Source: Ctena decussata (taxonomy: Eukaryota > Mollusca > Bivalvia > Lucinida > Lucinidae). Taken from it: a stretch of DNA of 64,000 bases. Of this stretch, positions 49,701-53,207 are shown one piece after another (position 1 is the first letter of the stretch; each line of letters begins with the position of its first letter). The DNA is taken from contig OZ022500.1 in NCBI GenBank assembly GCA_963989385.1, positions 21,838,460 to 21,902,459 on the forward strand. The letters run 5' to 3'. Below the pieces are notes generated by a model. It did no database searches. It saw only the letters and a list, made by a program, of their open reading frames with translations, and had not been told where the DNA came from. Made by a program: the position numbers and the translations under genes.

Positions 49701-50909
49701 TGACTTATAAGTCAGAGGTCCTGGGTTAGATACCTGGTCCGGCCACAAACTTTCGTTTCTCCTTCTGCTGATTCAAGAAGGGCAGTTACTGGCGAAAGTG
49801 TGTGCACTTAGTACTGGTTAACTTCTTAGGAGGTCTAAGCCTGCCCAGGAATAGTGTGGTTAGGTTAACTGACCGTCCCGACATGACCATAGCTGTTTAC
49901 TGTGGACGTTAAGCAACAAATAGATCAAATCAAATCATTCATGTTGAGTTAGTCACTTCAATTGCATACCATCAGACATGTTTTATGGCATTGATAGCGC
50001 ACAGCTGAATTCTTAAGGTCTTTCTTGTTGAATAAAACAACCTCTAAAATATATACATGCTGTATGTCCTCTCCACAATGGTTGAGGGGGACATACTGCT
50101 TTTAGTGTAGATTAGTTTCAGCTTTGGGATATCTCAGGATGATTGAATAAGGTGAGGAGCTTCGGTAGCGCAGTAAGTTAAGCTGGCCTGCTGATCAAGC
50201 GGCCCTGGGTTAGAGCCTCCCTTTAGGTAGGAATCTTTCCAATTATAAATGGGGCTCCATTGCACACAGCCTTTCATTATCACTCACCCACTATCCTGAT
50301 ATGACTGAAATACTGTTAAAAAGGATGTAAAATTGCGAGTCAGTTACTGGGGAAAGTATGTGCACTTAATACTGGCTAACCCCTTAGGAGGTCTAAGCCT
50401 GCCCAGGAATAGTTTGGTTAGGTTGACTGACCGTCCCGACATGACCATAGCTGTTTACCGTGGGCGTTAAGCATCAAATTAATCAATCATCCATCCATCG
50501 ATTGAATATGACGAAACTCTCAGAGATAAATTATTAGGAGAGGGGATTTTGTGGACATTGACTTGCAAGCTAAAGCTTCTTTGAGCAGCAACATGACAAA
50601 ACCAACAAAGTGGCATTTGCGCTCAGCAAAGACTCTGATCAGCCAGTGCATCTGCCCAGCCTGATCAGAGTCTTCAAATGTTGTCCACATGGAGCTAGCT
50701 TAGACCCTTTAAAGGCTTAACTAGTGCACAACAAAGACTCTGATCAAGCCTTCCCTGAGCTTACACACCATGTTGTTGGTTTTCTCGTGCTGTGGCTCAT
50801 TTTATTCTAAATAATTGTTCTTATCTACAGCATGCATATAATACAGTCATATATCGTATAATCTTTGTTTCAGGGCCCACTCAAGAAGGATGCTGTCAAG
50901 GAAACCTAA
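15676..50909 (+). CDS. RPL3: 60S ribosomal protein L3 (uL3), complete spliced gene, eight coding exons
   Basis: Coding exons join as 15676-15678, 15829-16021, 29490-29658, 30499-30634, 40621-40807, 41857-42215, 49572-49691 and 50874-50909: 1203 nt, 400 residues plus stop, against 403 in human. All introns are GT-AG and the phases agree at every join. The protein starts [20 protein letters not shown] and carries the uL3 landmarks [99 protein letters not shown] and GHGRFQT. uL3 is an early-binding large-subunit protein near the peptidyl-transferase centre. The C-terminal tail ([11 protein letters not shown]) is short. Introns 2, 4 and 6 are 7-13 kb and filled with repeats. Intron 4 hosts snoRNAs. 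Confidence 0.97.
15829..16021 (+). CDS. RPL3: RPL3 coding exon 2
   Basis: Follows acceptor TTTACAG and ends before GTAAGT (phase 1). Encodes [15 protein letters not shown] to [10 protein letters not shown] hAT-like MITE sits 14 bp after the donor. Confidence 0.97.
16036..16253. mobile_element. hAT-like MITE, 218 bp, 6-bp TSD TGAATG
   Basis: Termini CAGTGCTGGAAAC / GTTTCCAGCACTG. TGAATG is duplicated at 16030-16035 and 16254-16259. It is almost identical to, and the same length as, the copy at 18015. The CAGTG ends suggest hAT; a 6-bp duplication is shorter than the usual 8. Confidence 0.88.
16405..16603 (+). mobile_element. tRNA-derived SINE, 11-bp TSD
   Basis: The head GGAGCCCCGGTAGCTCAGTG with B box GGGTTCGAATCCCGC looks like a tRNA, followed by a body containing 'ccattgcacacagcctttcatt'. 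CGAAATATGAA flanks it at 16394-16404 and 16604-16614. The tail ends with CATC repeats. Same family as 50150-50499 but lacking that copy's middle module. Not a tRNA gene: the acceptor stem is not closed. Confidence 0.85.
16745..17270. repeat. Degenerate ~150-bp tandem repeat in RPL3 intron 2
   Basis: About four diverged units, each with 'gcttcactgactttatgata', 'atttctcagtccctatatgggtta' and 'cacacacttacatggacaag'. No reading frame is shared by the units. Confidence 0.7.
17508..17745. repeat. MITE-like repeat, plus copy
   Basis: Begins 'ctacagtacacgcaacgtga' and is rich in 'ctcgcg/cgcgag' words. A diverged inverted copy lies at 29100-29372, ending 'cacgttgcgtgtactgta'. Confidence 0.5.
17812..19995 (+). 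mobile_element. Helentron/'pearl'-like element with ~445-bp tandem core
   Basis: A 5' hairpin region ('gctcacctgagccagcggctc'), a short CGTC-rich stretch, then four units of ~445 bp marked by 'catgaccaacatggccgcca' at about 18235, 18698, 19141 and 19584. The 3' end has the hairpin GGGCCTCATGGCCC followed by TCTTGTT. This layout (5' stem, repeat core, 3' hairpin) fits non-autonomous rolling-circle elements common in bivalves. No protein is coded. A MITE is nested at 18015. Confidence 0.65.
18015..18232. mobile_element. hAT-like MITE, 218 bp, 6-bp TSD CACATG
   Basis: Second copy of the 16036 family. CACATG is duplicated at 18009-18014 and 18233-18238. Sister units of the surrounding tandem repeat at ~18695, 19140 and 19580 keep the empty site 'ggtcacatgaccaac', which proves the insertion and its 6-bp duplication. 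Confidence 0.92.
19996..20915. other. RPL3 intron 2, no feature recognised
   Basis: Moderately AT-rich unique-looking sequence between the Helentron-like element and the BEL/Pao 5' LTR. I see no ORF, RNA gene or repeat. Confidence 0.4.
20916..21140 (+). repeat. BEL/Pao 5' LTR (225 bp)
   Basis: Starts TGGAGTGGAG and ends GTCGCAACA (TG...CA). One base differs from the 3' LTR (T at 21122, C at 27959). An AATAAA lies near 21059. The preceding five bases ATGGT are the target duplication. The primer-binding site should begin at about 21142 (ACTGGTAGCAGAGCG); I cannot assign the tRNA. Confidence 0.95.
21207..23780 (+). CDS. BEL/Pao Gag-protease (3' end broken by a tandem duplication)
   Basis: 857 codons. 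Residues ~1-170 are charged and helical ([14 protein letters not shown]); about 280-480 is the capsid-like Gag region ([21 protein letters not shown], the DUF1759-type segment of Pao elements). Residues 534-547 form a CCHC zinc knuckle, [14 protein letters not shown], preceded by CRICG. An aspartic protease follows near residue 650 ([14 protein letters not shown]; active-site Asp in LLDD). Start chosen at the ATG 66 bases after the LTR ([13 protein letters not shown]). The frame runs into the pol linker ([13 protein letters not shown]), then shifts at the duplicated segment and ends at once (TYRAGLC). Confidence 0.9.
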   Translation: MASSANVITKDSRSNIVDIARLETEFKKDKSRSKSNFTRSRNRLLLVIEEHENTSRQDIKEACRKMDSCMEIVMEVLSNFSDFYTKNEEFQKSKIVVSEMEKIEEDFYIAYEAAQEYLNSTKDDKSSISSDTISIDLLQRMDITDDSSETYQKEEISQTQTLSEVKSSTINGRIRNTLPVPVKDKQSLHASVSSETGLIDSNLEAYKSNENLDHSSRHSSAFPHGRQDEDEQQKGVYPVGQVVKETGMNAHAAPFEPRVHGRTSEPSVSCNVPSIGQDLWRQLKRVQIPVFTGDKGTYQSWKAAFLACIDSAPATGEYKLLQLRQYLSGEALKAIENLGHSAVAYEAAKERLERKFGGKRRQIAIYLEELERFRQIRLGNARDLEQFADLLDIALINLQEAGQQHELGAGSLYTKLQRKLPESMLARYHRWIFENSLSESVHTLRTWVIQESEFQTVASETVHGVASRIMDTQSTPAAPKYKNTRTFFGGKVDNRSMQNLLCRICGAQHGIWKCQDFIQKSVSERWNVAKRFQLCYRCLADGHSGKSCPRSRQCGQNGCQELHHRLLHRHKIQQSHETEPKLIAINRTDSKKLNISDRPSGEQVTSGREGKESKQHTTMATQDYMTADYIALRTVPIVLKNGCRSLKVNALLDDASTKTYINADVAAELGLQGKTEKVTVNVLNGQIETFETRPVMVELESVTGNVSTKITAYTANRVTGSMSALDWSSYVQRWPHLKSINFLRIAKRPIVDVLIGLDCADLHCAIEEVRGRPGEPVARLTPLGWTCVGNPEAKGRTALQTNFATTYFVKEQSEIEKLTATLKRFWEIEDISKIGDSPIVRIEEQSALKTTYRAGLC
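23467..24050 (+). repeat. 292-bp tandem duplication within pol
   Basis: The segment beginning 'cttatagggctggattgtgc' (23466) and ending 'ctctgaaaacaact' is repeated immediately, offset 292 bp, with no difference that I can see. 292 is not a multiple of three, so it shifts the frame. Either a very recent slip or an assembly join. Confidence 0.92.
23803..26139 (+). CDS. BEL/Pao pol: reverse transcriptase and RNase H
   Basis: 778 codons, open because the duplicated segment supplies a new ATG; the intact element would read through from Gag. RT spans about residues 120-330: [48 protein letters not shown], and the catalytic YMDDSMDS near residue 300. RNase H starts near 478 ([18 protein letters not shown]; catalytic Asp) and ends near 605 ([10 protein letters not shown]). 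The frame ends early: a 28-bp tandem duplication at 26010-26065 shifts it, giving a short false tail. In BEL/Pao, integrase follows on the same polyprotein. Confidence 0.93.
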   Translation: MRGRPGEPVARLTPLGWTCVGNPEAKGRTALQTNFATTYFVKEQSEIEKLTATLKRFWEIEDISKIGDSPIVRIEEQSALKTTKQSIQYRDNMYRVGIPWKENKSTLPDNYKMALRRLENTEKRLARTPDIVTAYSQTISQYIEKGYIRKVSKHEQSSSKWYLPHFPVIKPDKETTKIRIVFDASAKCEGISLNDVIHQGPKLQRDLFDVLLRFRRFPVAVVCDIAEMYLRIGIAPEDKLYHRFLWRGTNPNRLPDVYEFDRIVFGVNSSPFLAQFVLQHHAKNYHNDFPIATETIRKSTYMDDSMDSVLTEREGVALYKQLSHLLTKAGMHARKWLSNSSKILSEIPLEDRKSEVDLDLDKLPCAKTLGVWWQADQDIFKFKERAPDNNMLYTKRNFLKKIATLFDPIGFLAPYTIRAKMLLQDMWTAGLEWDEELTESLSSSARAWFGELESLKHVQIPRCLWTKGNSAGTRSLHTFVDASEDAYGAVVYARSTFEDGSVSCNIVDAKTRVAPSTATSIPRLELMGAIIGVRLTSRVAKVMEVPISQTVFWSDSTNVLWWIRGRSREFKPFVANRVGEIQTCTSPDQWRYVPTGQNPADILSRGLNAAELVDCITWWKGPEFLRQPEETWPVNKPFGDPKGDNEMKRSSKSTQKKSRYEEPMIDDDTYYTFTTLTEGITFPLDPVRYSSWLKVRRIQAWINRFIENCRTPKTERTFGELVANELKRAEIQLIRYTQCTELREEYSVYRTSGGMDSFVARTAITFEQQTAWVTTKIG
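26010..26065 (+). repeat. 28-bp tandem duplication, frameshifting pol
   Basis: 'tactcagtgtacagaacttc gggaggaa' occurs twice in a row (26010 and 26038). The extra 28 bases shift the RNase H-integrase frame by one. Confidence 0.92.
26075..26449 (+). pseudogene. BEL/Pao integrase, zinc-binding part (ends at an in-frame TAG)
   Basis: Frame downstream of the 28-bp duplication. [20 protein letters not shown], then an H2C2 integrase zinc domain: H-E-K-G-N-H ... KECAEC, followed by [10 protein letters not shown]. It stops at TAG 26447-26449 directly before the catalytic core, which continues in the same frame. Confidence 0.9.
26450..27376 (+). pseudogene. BEL/Pao integrase catalytic core and C-terminal domain
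   Basis: In frame with the previous segment after the TAG; there is no ATG at the start, so it is part of the broken polyprotein rather than a separate gene. The DDE triad is visible: Asp in TSVDFGGPF (near 26474), Asp in [11 protein letters not shown] (near 26668), Glu in [13 protein letters not shown] (near 26818). RPLTYQ and [10 protein letters not shown] follow, then the C-terminal DUF5641-type domain common in Pao elements ([33 protein letters not shown]). Stop at 27374-27376. Confidence 0.93.
27377..27752. other. BEL/Pao 3' untranslated region
   Basis: Between the integrase stop and the 3' LTR. The stretch 'ttgcccagtaaaaattcaac...cccgggcagccgg' near 27430-27480 resembles words inside the 28329 MITE, hinting at an old fragment. 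No polypurine tract is obvious except 'gaggaggggaaaa' at 27740-27752, which is well placed for one. Confidence 0.6.
27753..27977 (+). repeat. BEL/Pao 3' LTR (225 bp)
   Basis: Same as the 5' LTR except C at 27959. Followed by ATGGT, the second copy of the 5-bp target duplication. Confidence 0.95.
28329..28793. mobile_element. hAT-like MITE, 465 bp, 6-bp TSD ATACGC
   Basis: Termini CAGTGTTAGAAATAAG / CTTATTTCTAACACTG. ATACGC is duplicated at 28323-28328 and 28794-28799. Interior rich in 'ttgcccgacacggg / ctgcgggcaagttg'. The CAGTGYTRGAAA ends and 6-bp duplication match the 16036/18015 family, so one transposase type may move both. Confidence 0.88.
29100..29372. repeat. MITE-like repeat, inverted relative to 17508
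   Basis: Rich in 'ctcgcgag' and 'cacgc' words and ends 'cttcacgttgcgtgtactgta', the reverse complement of the 17508 start. Confidence 0.5.
29490..29658 (+). CDS. RPL3: RPL3 coding exon 3
   Basis: Follows acceptor TTCATCAG. AA completes a Lys codon with the last A of exon 2, then [19 protein letters not shown] to RRFYKN. Donor GTAAGC splits the Trp codon. Confidence 0.97.
29920..30116. repeat. Foldback MITE, family F2
   Basis: Inverted halves around 'cccacttctgaactgcctca/ttgaaacagttcaggtgagggg', with outer ends 'cagagctgtaggtaaggga' / 'ctccctcttatctaaaacgctg'. Family copies at 30646, 32688 and 45931. Confidence 0.6.
30499..30634 (+). CDS. RPL3: RPL3 coding exon 4
   Basis: Follows acceptor ATTTAG; its first G completes Trp. 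Encodes [15 protein letters not shown] to [13 protein letters not shown]; donor GTATGA, phase 0. Confidence 0.97.
30646..30884. repeat. Foldback MITE, family F2
   Basis: Starts 'ctctagataagaaaggtaac'; the central arms are 'cctcattagaactgtccca' / 'tgagacggttctaatgagg'. The right arm is diverged. Confidence 0.65.
31119..32131 (+). mobile_element. Helentron-like element starting ATACGCCCG (uninterrupted copy)
   Basis: Starts with the stem ATACGCCCGTTTTGAAAAAAC, then CCGTCCGTCCG and ~180-bp diverged units ('cttgtgcgcgccataactca ... gtttgggatatcttcatgaa'). Ends with the hairpin GGCGTATTATGCGCC and CCCTTGTT. The same element at 42237-44880 is interrupted by two others, so this copy gives the empty sites. 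Confidence 0.7.
32173..32456. repeat. 142-bp tandem duplication (two units)
   Basis: The units begin 'aacaattatggtaattattt' at 32173 and 32315 and are almost identical (one 'ttctcag/ttcttag' difference seen). Recent local duplication in RPL3 intron 4. Confidence 0.88.
32688..32884. repeat. Foldback MITE, family F2, well preserved
   Basis: Ends 'ctccagataagaaggggtaa' / 'ttaccccttcttacctggag'. The centre is a near-perfect hairpin of 'gacccctcattagaactgtc' around 'tcatcga'. Confidence 0.8.
32922..32998 (+). ncRNA. Box C/D snoRNA-like unit 1 (degenerate)
   Basis: Shares 'gatgaaaagacatggcaggtc' and 'aatagcca-gctg' with units 2-5. Box C is changed to ACGATGA, and the guide next to box D has lost the 18S match ('aggctg' before CTGA). 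Probably a decayed paralogue. Confidence 0.35.
33193..33356 (+). mobile_element. tRNA-derived SINE
   Basis: Head 'ggagcggctgtagcgtattg', B box GGTTCGATCCCCTGC, then the body motif 'tttcggatgagactttaaac' and 'tgaggtcccgtctcc', seen in several invertebrate SINE families. No intact tRNA fold at the acceptor stem. Confidence 0.75.
33898..34000 (+). ncRNA. SNORD83: Box C/D snoRNA, SNORD83-like, unit 2
   Basis: Box C ATGATGA (33908-33914), C' CTGATGA (33954-33960), box D CTGA (33984-33987), terminal stem GCATAGACT / AGTTAGATTATGC. The 13 bases immediately before box D, TGCTGCCTTCCTT, are complementary to AAGGAAGGCAGCA of 18S rRNA. The fifth base upstream of D pairs with an A, which would be 2'-O-methylated (human Am468, from memory). 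An internal hairpin 'ggtccccctgccaggggatc' sits between C and C'. The location in an RPL3 intron matches the vertebrate host gene of SNORD83A/B. Confidence 0.85.
34404..35615 (+). mobile_element. hAT-like DNA transposon remnant, 5-bp TSD TACTT
   Basis: Ends CAGGGATCATTTTCTG / CAGAATAATCCCTG, flanked by TACTT on both sides. An ATG at 34722 opens a lysine-rich start ([20 protein letters not shown]), as at the N-terminus of hAT transposases, but it stops after ~25 codons and the catalytic part is missing. A hairpin repeat is nested at about 35228-35300. Too short (1.2 kb) to be autonomous. Confidence 0.6.
35807..35907 (+). ncRNA. SNORD83: Box C/D snoRNA, SNORD83-like, unit 3
   Basis: Close paralogue of unit 2: box C ATGATGA (35817-35823), box D CTGA (35893-35896), stem GCATAGACT / AGTTGTTATGC, and the same 13-nt 18S guide TGCTGCCTTCCTT next to D. 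The C' box is altered (CACATGA), leaving the D-side guide as the functional one. Two such units in one RPL3 intron parallel the vertebrate A/B pair. Confidence 0.83.
36083..36184. repeat. Short hairpin repeat (AAACAGTGCAGAT family)
   Basis: 'ggcaaacagtgcagatgcag...gaggtggctcat' faces 'atgagccacctcatctggat'+'ctgcactgtttgcc'. Relatives lie at 31030-31110, 35228-35300, 36396-36475, 44965-45040, 54232-54305 and 57388-57470. All are 70-100-bp foldbacks with AAACAGTGYAGA ends. Confidence 0.75.
36566..36920. repeat. Repeat with 75-bp direct duplication and hairpin
   Basis: The block 'gcaacgtgggccgacctgga ... accaagggcggtttrtttgc' occurs at 36566 and again at 36834. The second copy is closed by 'gcaggtcggcccacgtt', making an inverted repeat. 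Between them, 'attactcccccctctgagaa' and 'gtctcgtcccgagac' resemble LTR-element ends; identity not established. Confidence 0.5.
37111..37203. repeat. 93-bp near-perfect hairpin
   Basis: Arms 'aaattggtatgtgccaaata...caaaagac' and its complement 'gtcttttgtttgtc...tcggcacatacaaattt', ~44 bp each, with almost no loop. No relatives seen in this window. Confidence 0.8.
37518..37985 (+). mobile_element. tRNA-derived SINE with its tail expanded to a 67-bp minisatellite
   Basis: Head 'catggtcgagtggctaagga' with B box CAGTTTGAATCCCTGC; same family as 6144-6422. From 37654 a 67-bp unit ('ggcagcggaaggagagggat ... cagtgggcctctgt') is repeated 4.9 times (starts 37654, 37721, 37788, 37855, 37922). The unit corresponds to the SINE body, present once in the 6144 copy. 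Confidence 0.85.
38164..38268 (+). ncRNA. Box C/D snoRNA-like unit 4 (box D lost)
   Basis: Box C TGATGAT (38167), 'catggcaggtc', 'gcaaggggatcatgatac', C' CTGATGA, 'tttgtagccatgct', then 'ttgaagtc' in place of CTGA. The 18S guide is also gone. Likely a pseudogene of the intronic snoRNA family; closest to unit 5. Confidence 0.45.
38628..39315 (+). mobile_element. Helentron/'pearl'-like element, ~165-bp core
   Basis: Starts 'ggggggcatatag', then a GTACGTACGTA stretch and two to three units of 'tttgaaagcattggtgtatt ... gaattcatatttyatacaca'. Ends GGCGGGGGCATCCGTGTCGT with a TGTCGTATGGACA hairpin and TTTCTAGTT. A C-run (39149-39170) and CA repeat lie within. Confidence 0.65.
39355..39545 (+). mobile_element. 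SINE body fragment ('GGGCAGTTATCAGTTACTGG' module)
   Basis: 5'-truncated copy of the SINE at 51474: 'ctgatttaagaagggcagtt', 'gcgaaagtatgtgcccttag', 'cccaggaataatgtggttag', ending 'catgaccatagctgtatact'. Confidence 0.75.
39743..39852 (+). ncRNA. Box C/D snoRNA, unit 5, guide changed
   Basis: Box C ATGATGA (39749-39755), C' CTGATGA (39814-39820), box D CTGA (39844-39847). The frame of the family is kept ('catggcaagtccccttgcag', 'ggggatcatgatactgatga', 'tttgtagccatgct'), but the bases before D are 'atgtcgctg', so the 18S match of units 2-3 is absent. Intact boxes with a new guide suggest an orphan or retargeted snoRNA; it may also be unexpressed. Confidence 0.6.
40194..40217. repeat. Poly-G run (24 bases)
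   Basis: An uninterrupted G run ending before 'tagaggtagtc', in RPL3 intron 4. The length is likely uncertain in any assembly. Confidence 0.9.
40621..40807 (+). CDS. RPL3: RPL3 coding exon 5
   Basis: Follows acceptor TTCACAG. Encodes [17 protein letters not shown] to GVTKGRGVK plus the first base of Gly; donor GTAAGC. Confidence 0.97.
40844..41069. repeat. Foldback MITE, family F1
   Basis: Ends 'catgacaaaaccagcacagt' / 'ttggttttgttgtgtcatgg', inner arms 'gactcagatcaccctgggca'. Located 36 bp after the exon 5 donor. Confidence 0.78.
41857..42215 (+). CDS. RPL3: RPL3 coding exon 6
   Basis: Follows acceptor ACCTAG. Encodes [17 protein letters not shown] through [20 protein letters not shown] to KKRVLTLRK; the most conserved, rRNA-contacting part. 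Donor GTAATT, phase 0. Confidence 0.97.
42769..43651 (+). mobile_element. Nested Helentron-like element 1, ~160-bp core
   Basis: Starts ATACCCCCGCTTTGAAAAAG, CCGTCCATCCGTC, four units ('tcaaagatttctccacaacc ... catatttggtatgcaggttg'), ends GCGGGGGTATAGTTGGATTC...CAGTTCTAGTT. Inserted after host 'gtcatt'. Confidence 0.82.
43712..44816 (+). mobile_element. Nested Helentron-like element 2, ~180-bp core
   Basis: Starts ATGCCCCCGTGACGATAGTC with a stem CCCCC...GGGGG, TGTCTGTCCGTC microsatellite, four to five 180-bp units ('gggtatagagtttgtgtaat' at ~43810, 43990, 44170, 44350, 44530), and ends GGGGGCATCATTAGTGTC, hairpin TGTCTTACAGACA, CTAGTT. Inserted after host 'caatcttgtt'. Confidence 0.85.
45931..46131. 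repeat. Foldback MITE, family F2, near-perfect palindrome
   Basis: 'agctctagataagagggagt'...'actccctcttatccagagct'; centre 'gacccctcatctgaaccgtc' / 'gacggttcagatgaggggtc'. The best-preserved copy, about 95 bp per arm. Confidence 0.88.
48125..48600 (+). mobile_element. Helentron-like element inside the 1-kb array
   Basis: 'gatgccgggagcatatatag' start, GTATGT-rich stretch, body, end GGCGGGGGCATCCTTGTACT...CCAGTT. The neighbouring array unit reads straight through ('gatgatatttttcttgccag'), so both ends are exact. Confidence 0.8.
49372..49448. repeat. Near-perfect 76-bp hairpin
   Basis: 'aattttttgttgaaaaaatg'+'taagaagcttttgcat' faces 'tgcaaaagcttctcatattt'+'tttcaacaaaaaaatt'. About 120 bp upstream of the exon 7 acceptor. 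Confidence 0.8.
49572..49691 (+). CDS. RPL3: RPL3 coding exon 7
   Basis: Follows acceptor TTGTAG. Encodes [18 protein letters not shown], then [14 protein letters not shown] and AEKKNFM; donor GTGAGT. A SINE fragment begins within ~10 bases of the donor. Confidence 0.97.
49700..49925 (+). mobile_element. SINE (tRNA-Met-like head truncated)
   Basis: 'gacttataagtcagaggtcc', B box GGGTTAGATACCTGG, then the same body as 51474. The SINE starts right after the exon 7 donor. Confidence 0.8.
50150..50499 (+). mobile_element. Full-length composite SINE, 9-bp TSD
   Basis: tRNA-like head 'gaggagcttcggtagcgcag', body as in 16405, then the 'cagttactggggaaagtatg' module shared with the other SINE family, tail CATCCATC. 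GATTGAATA flanks both sides (50141-50149, 50500-50508). Confidence 0.85.
50587..50800. repeat. Foldback MITE, family F1
   Basis: Ends 'gcaacatgacaaaaccaaca' / 'tgttggttttctcgtgctgt'; 73 bp upstream of the exon 8 acceptor. Confidence 0.78.
50874..50909 (+). CDS. RPL3: RPL3 coding exon 8 (C-terminus and stop)
   Basis: Follows acceptor TTTCAG. Encodes [11 protein letters not shown] and TAA (50907-50909). Confidence 0.96.
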   Translation, partial: GPLKKDAVKET

Positions 50910-50946
50910 GTTGGACTGGAAATTCAATGTGCAATTGGGTCATACC

Positions 50947-50952
50947 AATAAA
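50947..50952 (+). terminator. RPL3: RPL3 polyadenylation signal AATAAA
   Basis: Thirty-eight bases after the stop, giving a very short 3' UTR as is usual for ribosomal-protein mRNAs. Cleavage is expected about 10-30 bases on. Confidence 0.85.
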
Positions 50953-50999
50953 GAAAAAAAATGTTATTTTTCTGTTTTCATCAAATCCCTGTCAGAATG

Positions 51000-51240
51000 A
51001 TACTGTTTTAAGGTGTATGGGCACACCTCCATGTTTTGTCATTATTTTGACAAAGGAGAACCATTTTCTTGACTTCCTGTTTTTTGCTTACCTGGATGTC
51101 TCAGCCCTTCCAGAATGAGGTCTAGTCTGAAAGGAAGAATTTGCTTCTAAAGGAGCGAATTCTTTAAGAGTTGACCCAAAATGTGAAGGAAGGCAAGAAG
51201 AAATTAGCAGAGTTGCTTCCCTTGAAAGTGTACCTATTTA
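51000..51240. repeat. Foldback MITE, family F3
   Basis: 'aaggtgtatgggcacacctc' ... centre 'aagaatttgcttctaaagga'/'gcgaattctttaaga' ... 'ttgcttcccttgaaagtgta'. Family copies: 55225-55402, 58840-59090, 59936-60180, 61057-61283. Confidence 0.65.
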
Positions 51241-51438
51241 CAGTAGAACTTCAACGGCTTGAATCTTGATGGCTTGTTAACCAAAGAGGTCACTTTATAT
51301 AGAAATTAACCCTGGATGGGGCTCCTTAACCAAAGGGGTCACTTTATATAGAAATTAACCCTGGATGGCTAGAACTACTATTGGCTGGAACTAATTCTCA
51401 TGGTCTCAAAGCCTGTTTGAGCCAATGAAGTTCTACTG
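51241..51438. mobile_element. MITE with TA target, 198 bp
   Basis: TA-CAGTAGAACTTCAACGGCTT ... TGAGCCAATGAAGTTCTACTG-TA. Contains a 60-bp internal direct duplication ('gtcactttatatagaaatta'). Confidence 0.75.
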
Positions 51439-51473
51439 TATTTTAAACAGGATCTTTTCAATTGTAAAAGAGC

Positions 51474-51730
51474 TGGGCCCCATAGCGCAATCGGTAGGGC
51501 ACCTGACTCATAAGTCGGAGGTCCTGGGTTCGAAACCCGGTCTGGCCACATACTTTCGTTTCTCCTTCCGCTGATTCAAGAAGGGCAGTTGTCAGTTACT
51601 GGCGAAAGTATGTGCACTTAGTACTGGTTAACTGCTTAGGAGGTTTAGGCCTGCCCAGGAATAGTGTGGTTAGGTTAACTGACCGTCAGACATGACCATA
51701 GTTGTTTACCGTGGACGTTAAGCATCAAGC
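51474..51730 (+). mobile_element. SINE with tRNA-Met-like head
   Basis: Head 'gggccccatagcgcaatcgg', anticodon-arm equivalent TGACTCATAAGTC (CAT), B box GGTTCGAAACCCGG, then body 'ttcaagaagggcagttgtca' and 'gcccaggaatagtgtggtta', end 'gtggacgttaagcatcaa'. The best head in the window; a SINE rather than a tRNA gene because the body is shared by dispersed copies. Confidence 0.85.
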
Positions 51731-51734
51731 CTTT

Positions 51735-52440
51735 ATTTCCTATGGGTCTTTTCATGATGTGTGTGAACAGTAAAGTCTTTGAAACCATCCAGTCTAGAGC
51801 CTTCGTTTTGTGCCTGTAGATTCCTATGGGTCATTTCATGTGTATAAACAGATTCTTATGGGTCCTTTCATGATGTTTGTGAACAGCAAAGTCTGAATAC
51901 ATTCAGTCAAGAGCCTTTGTTTTGTGCCTGTAAATTCTTAGGGTTCCTTTCTTGATGTTTGTGAACAGCAAAGTGAATACATTCAGTCAAGAGCATGTTT
52001 TGTGCCTGTAAATTCCTAGGAGTCCTTTCATGATGTTTGTGAACAGCAAAGTCTGAATATTCAGTCAAGAGCCTTTGTTTTGTGCCTGTAAATTCCTAGG
52101 AGTCCTATCATGATGTTCGTGAACAGCAAAGTCTGAATATTCAGTCAAGAGCCTTTGTTTTGTACATGTAAATTCCTAGGAGTCCTATCATGATGTTCGT
52201 GAACAGCAAAGTCTGAATATTCAGTCAAGAGCCTTTGTTTTGTACATGTAAATTCCTATGGGTCCTTTCATGATGTTTGTGAACAGCAAAGTCTTTGAAT
52301 CTTTTCAGTGCAGAGCCATTATTTGCCTGTATAGTCATAGGTCCTTATATGATCTGTGAACAGCAAAGTCTTATAATCCATTCAGTCAGGGGCTTTTGTT
52401 TTGTACATGTGTACATGTTGATTCCTATGGGTCCTTTCAT
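51735..52440. repeat. ~83-bp minisatellite, about eight units
   Basis: Unit: 'attcctaggagtcctttcat' + 'gatgtttgtgaacagcaaag' + 'tctgaatattcagtcaagag' + 'cctttgttttgtgcctgtaa'. The middle units are nearly identical, the outer ones diverged. Confidence 0.88.
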
Positions 52441-53207
52441 TGTTGTTAACAAAGTTAGGCTGGCTTGAGCCTTTACTGTGTGCATTCTTCACAAGTACCA
52501 TTTGTTCATTGACTGCATCTGCATTTGTACCATGTCTCATGGGGCTATTCATGTGTAAAAGATGCTTACCAATAGTATTGGACAAAACGTATGCACATGA
52601 AAATCTAAGCTGGACCTTGTATCAGGACCTCAAACTGCATTATTTATGGGGCCTTAAATTGCTCACCTGAGTGAAAAGGTCAGTGGTCAACCCAGGGCCA
52701 TCATTTGACTTTCAGCACTTGGGGGAGGGGGGTTCAAGTAACTAATGATGGATAGTCCTGTCACACCAAATTTCAATATTTTGTCTAGCCAGATTTCGAA
52801 CTCTATTCATGTCTGTCCTGGTTATCTGCAAGTTTGAAGATTTGATCAAAACTGAAGCTTCCATACACCGAGGACATTCCCCCAATGTCAGTCTGGGGCC
52901 GTTGGTTACCACGTCAACCAGTTTTAAGGTAGACGAATACTGAATAAAAATACTGGCGGGGCATTCAAACCATTATACTAGCTGAATAACCCAAAGGGCT
53001 ATAAAACATGGATAAGAAAAAAATTAATTTCACTATTTTGTTTTCCTAAAAAACAATGTTTTGTATTTCTACATACATTTTTACACATTCTCCATTTAAA
53101 TTCATATCTCTAGCAAACGAATGCACTTTGATTTCTGCAAATCATAAAAATCAATGATATAGGATATCTGAAACAAACTGGTAAAAAAATTGAAGTTATC
53201 TTGATAA
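52441..53207. other. Intergenic, nothing recognised
   Basis: Between the minisatellite and the TIR element. 'ttgctcacctgagtgaaaag' at 52660 looks like a short Helentron-like end fragment. No gene. Confidence 0.4.

Noticed and set aside
51474..51545. tRNA-Met gene
   Set aside because: Good A/B boxes and a CAT anticodon, but the acceptor stem pairs poorly and the sequence runs into a SINE body found at 39355, 49700 and 50330.
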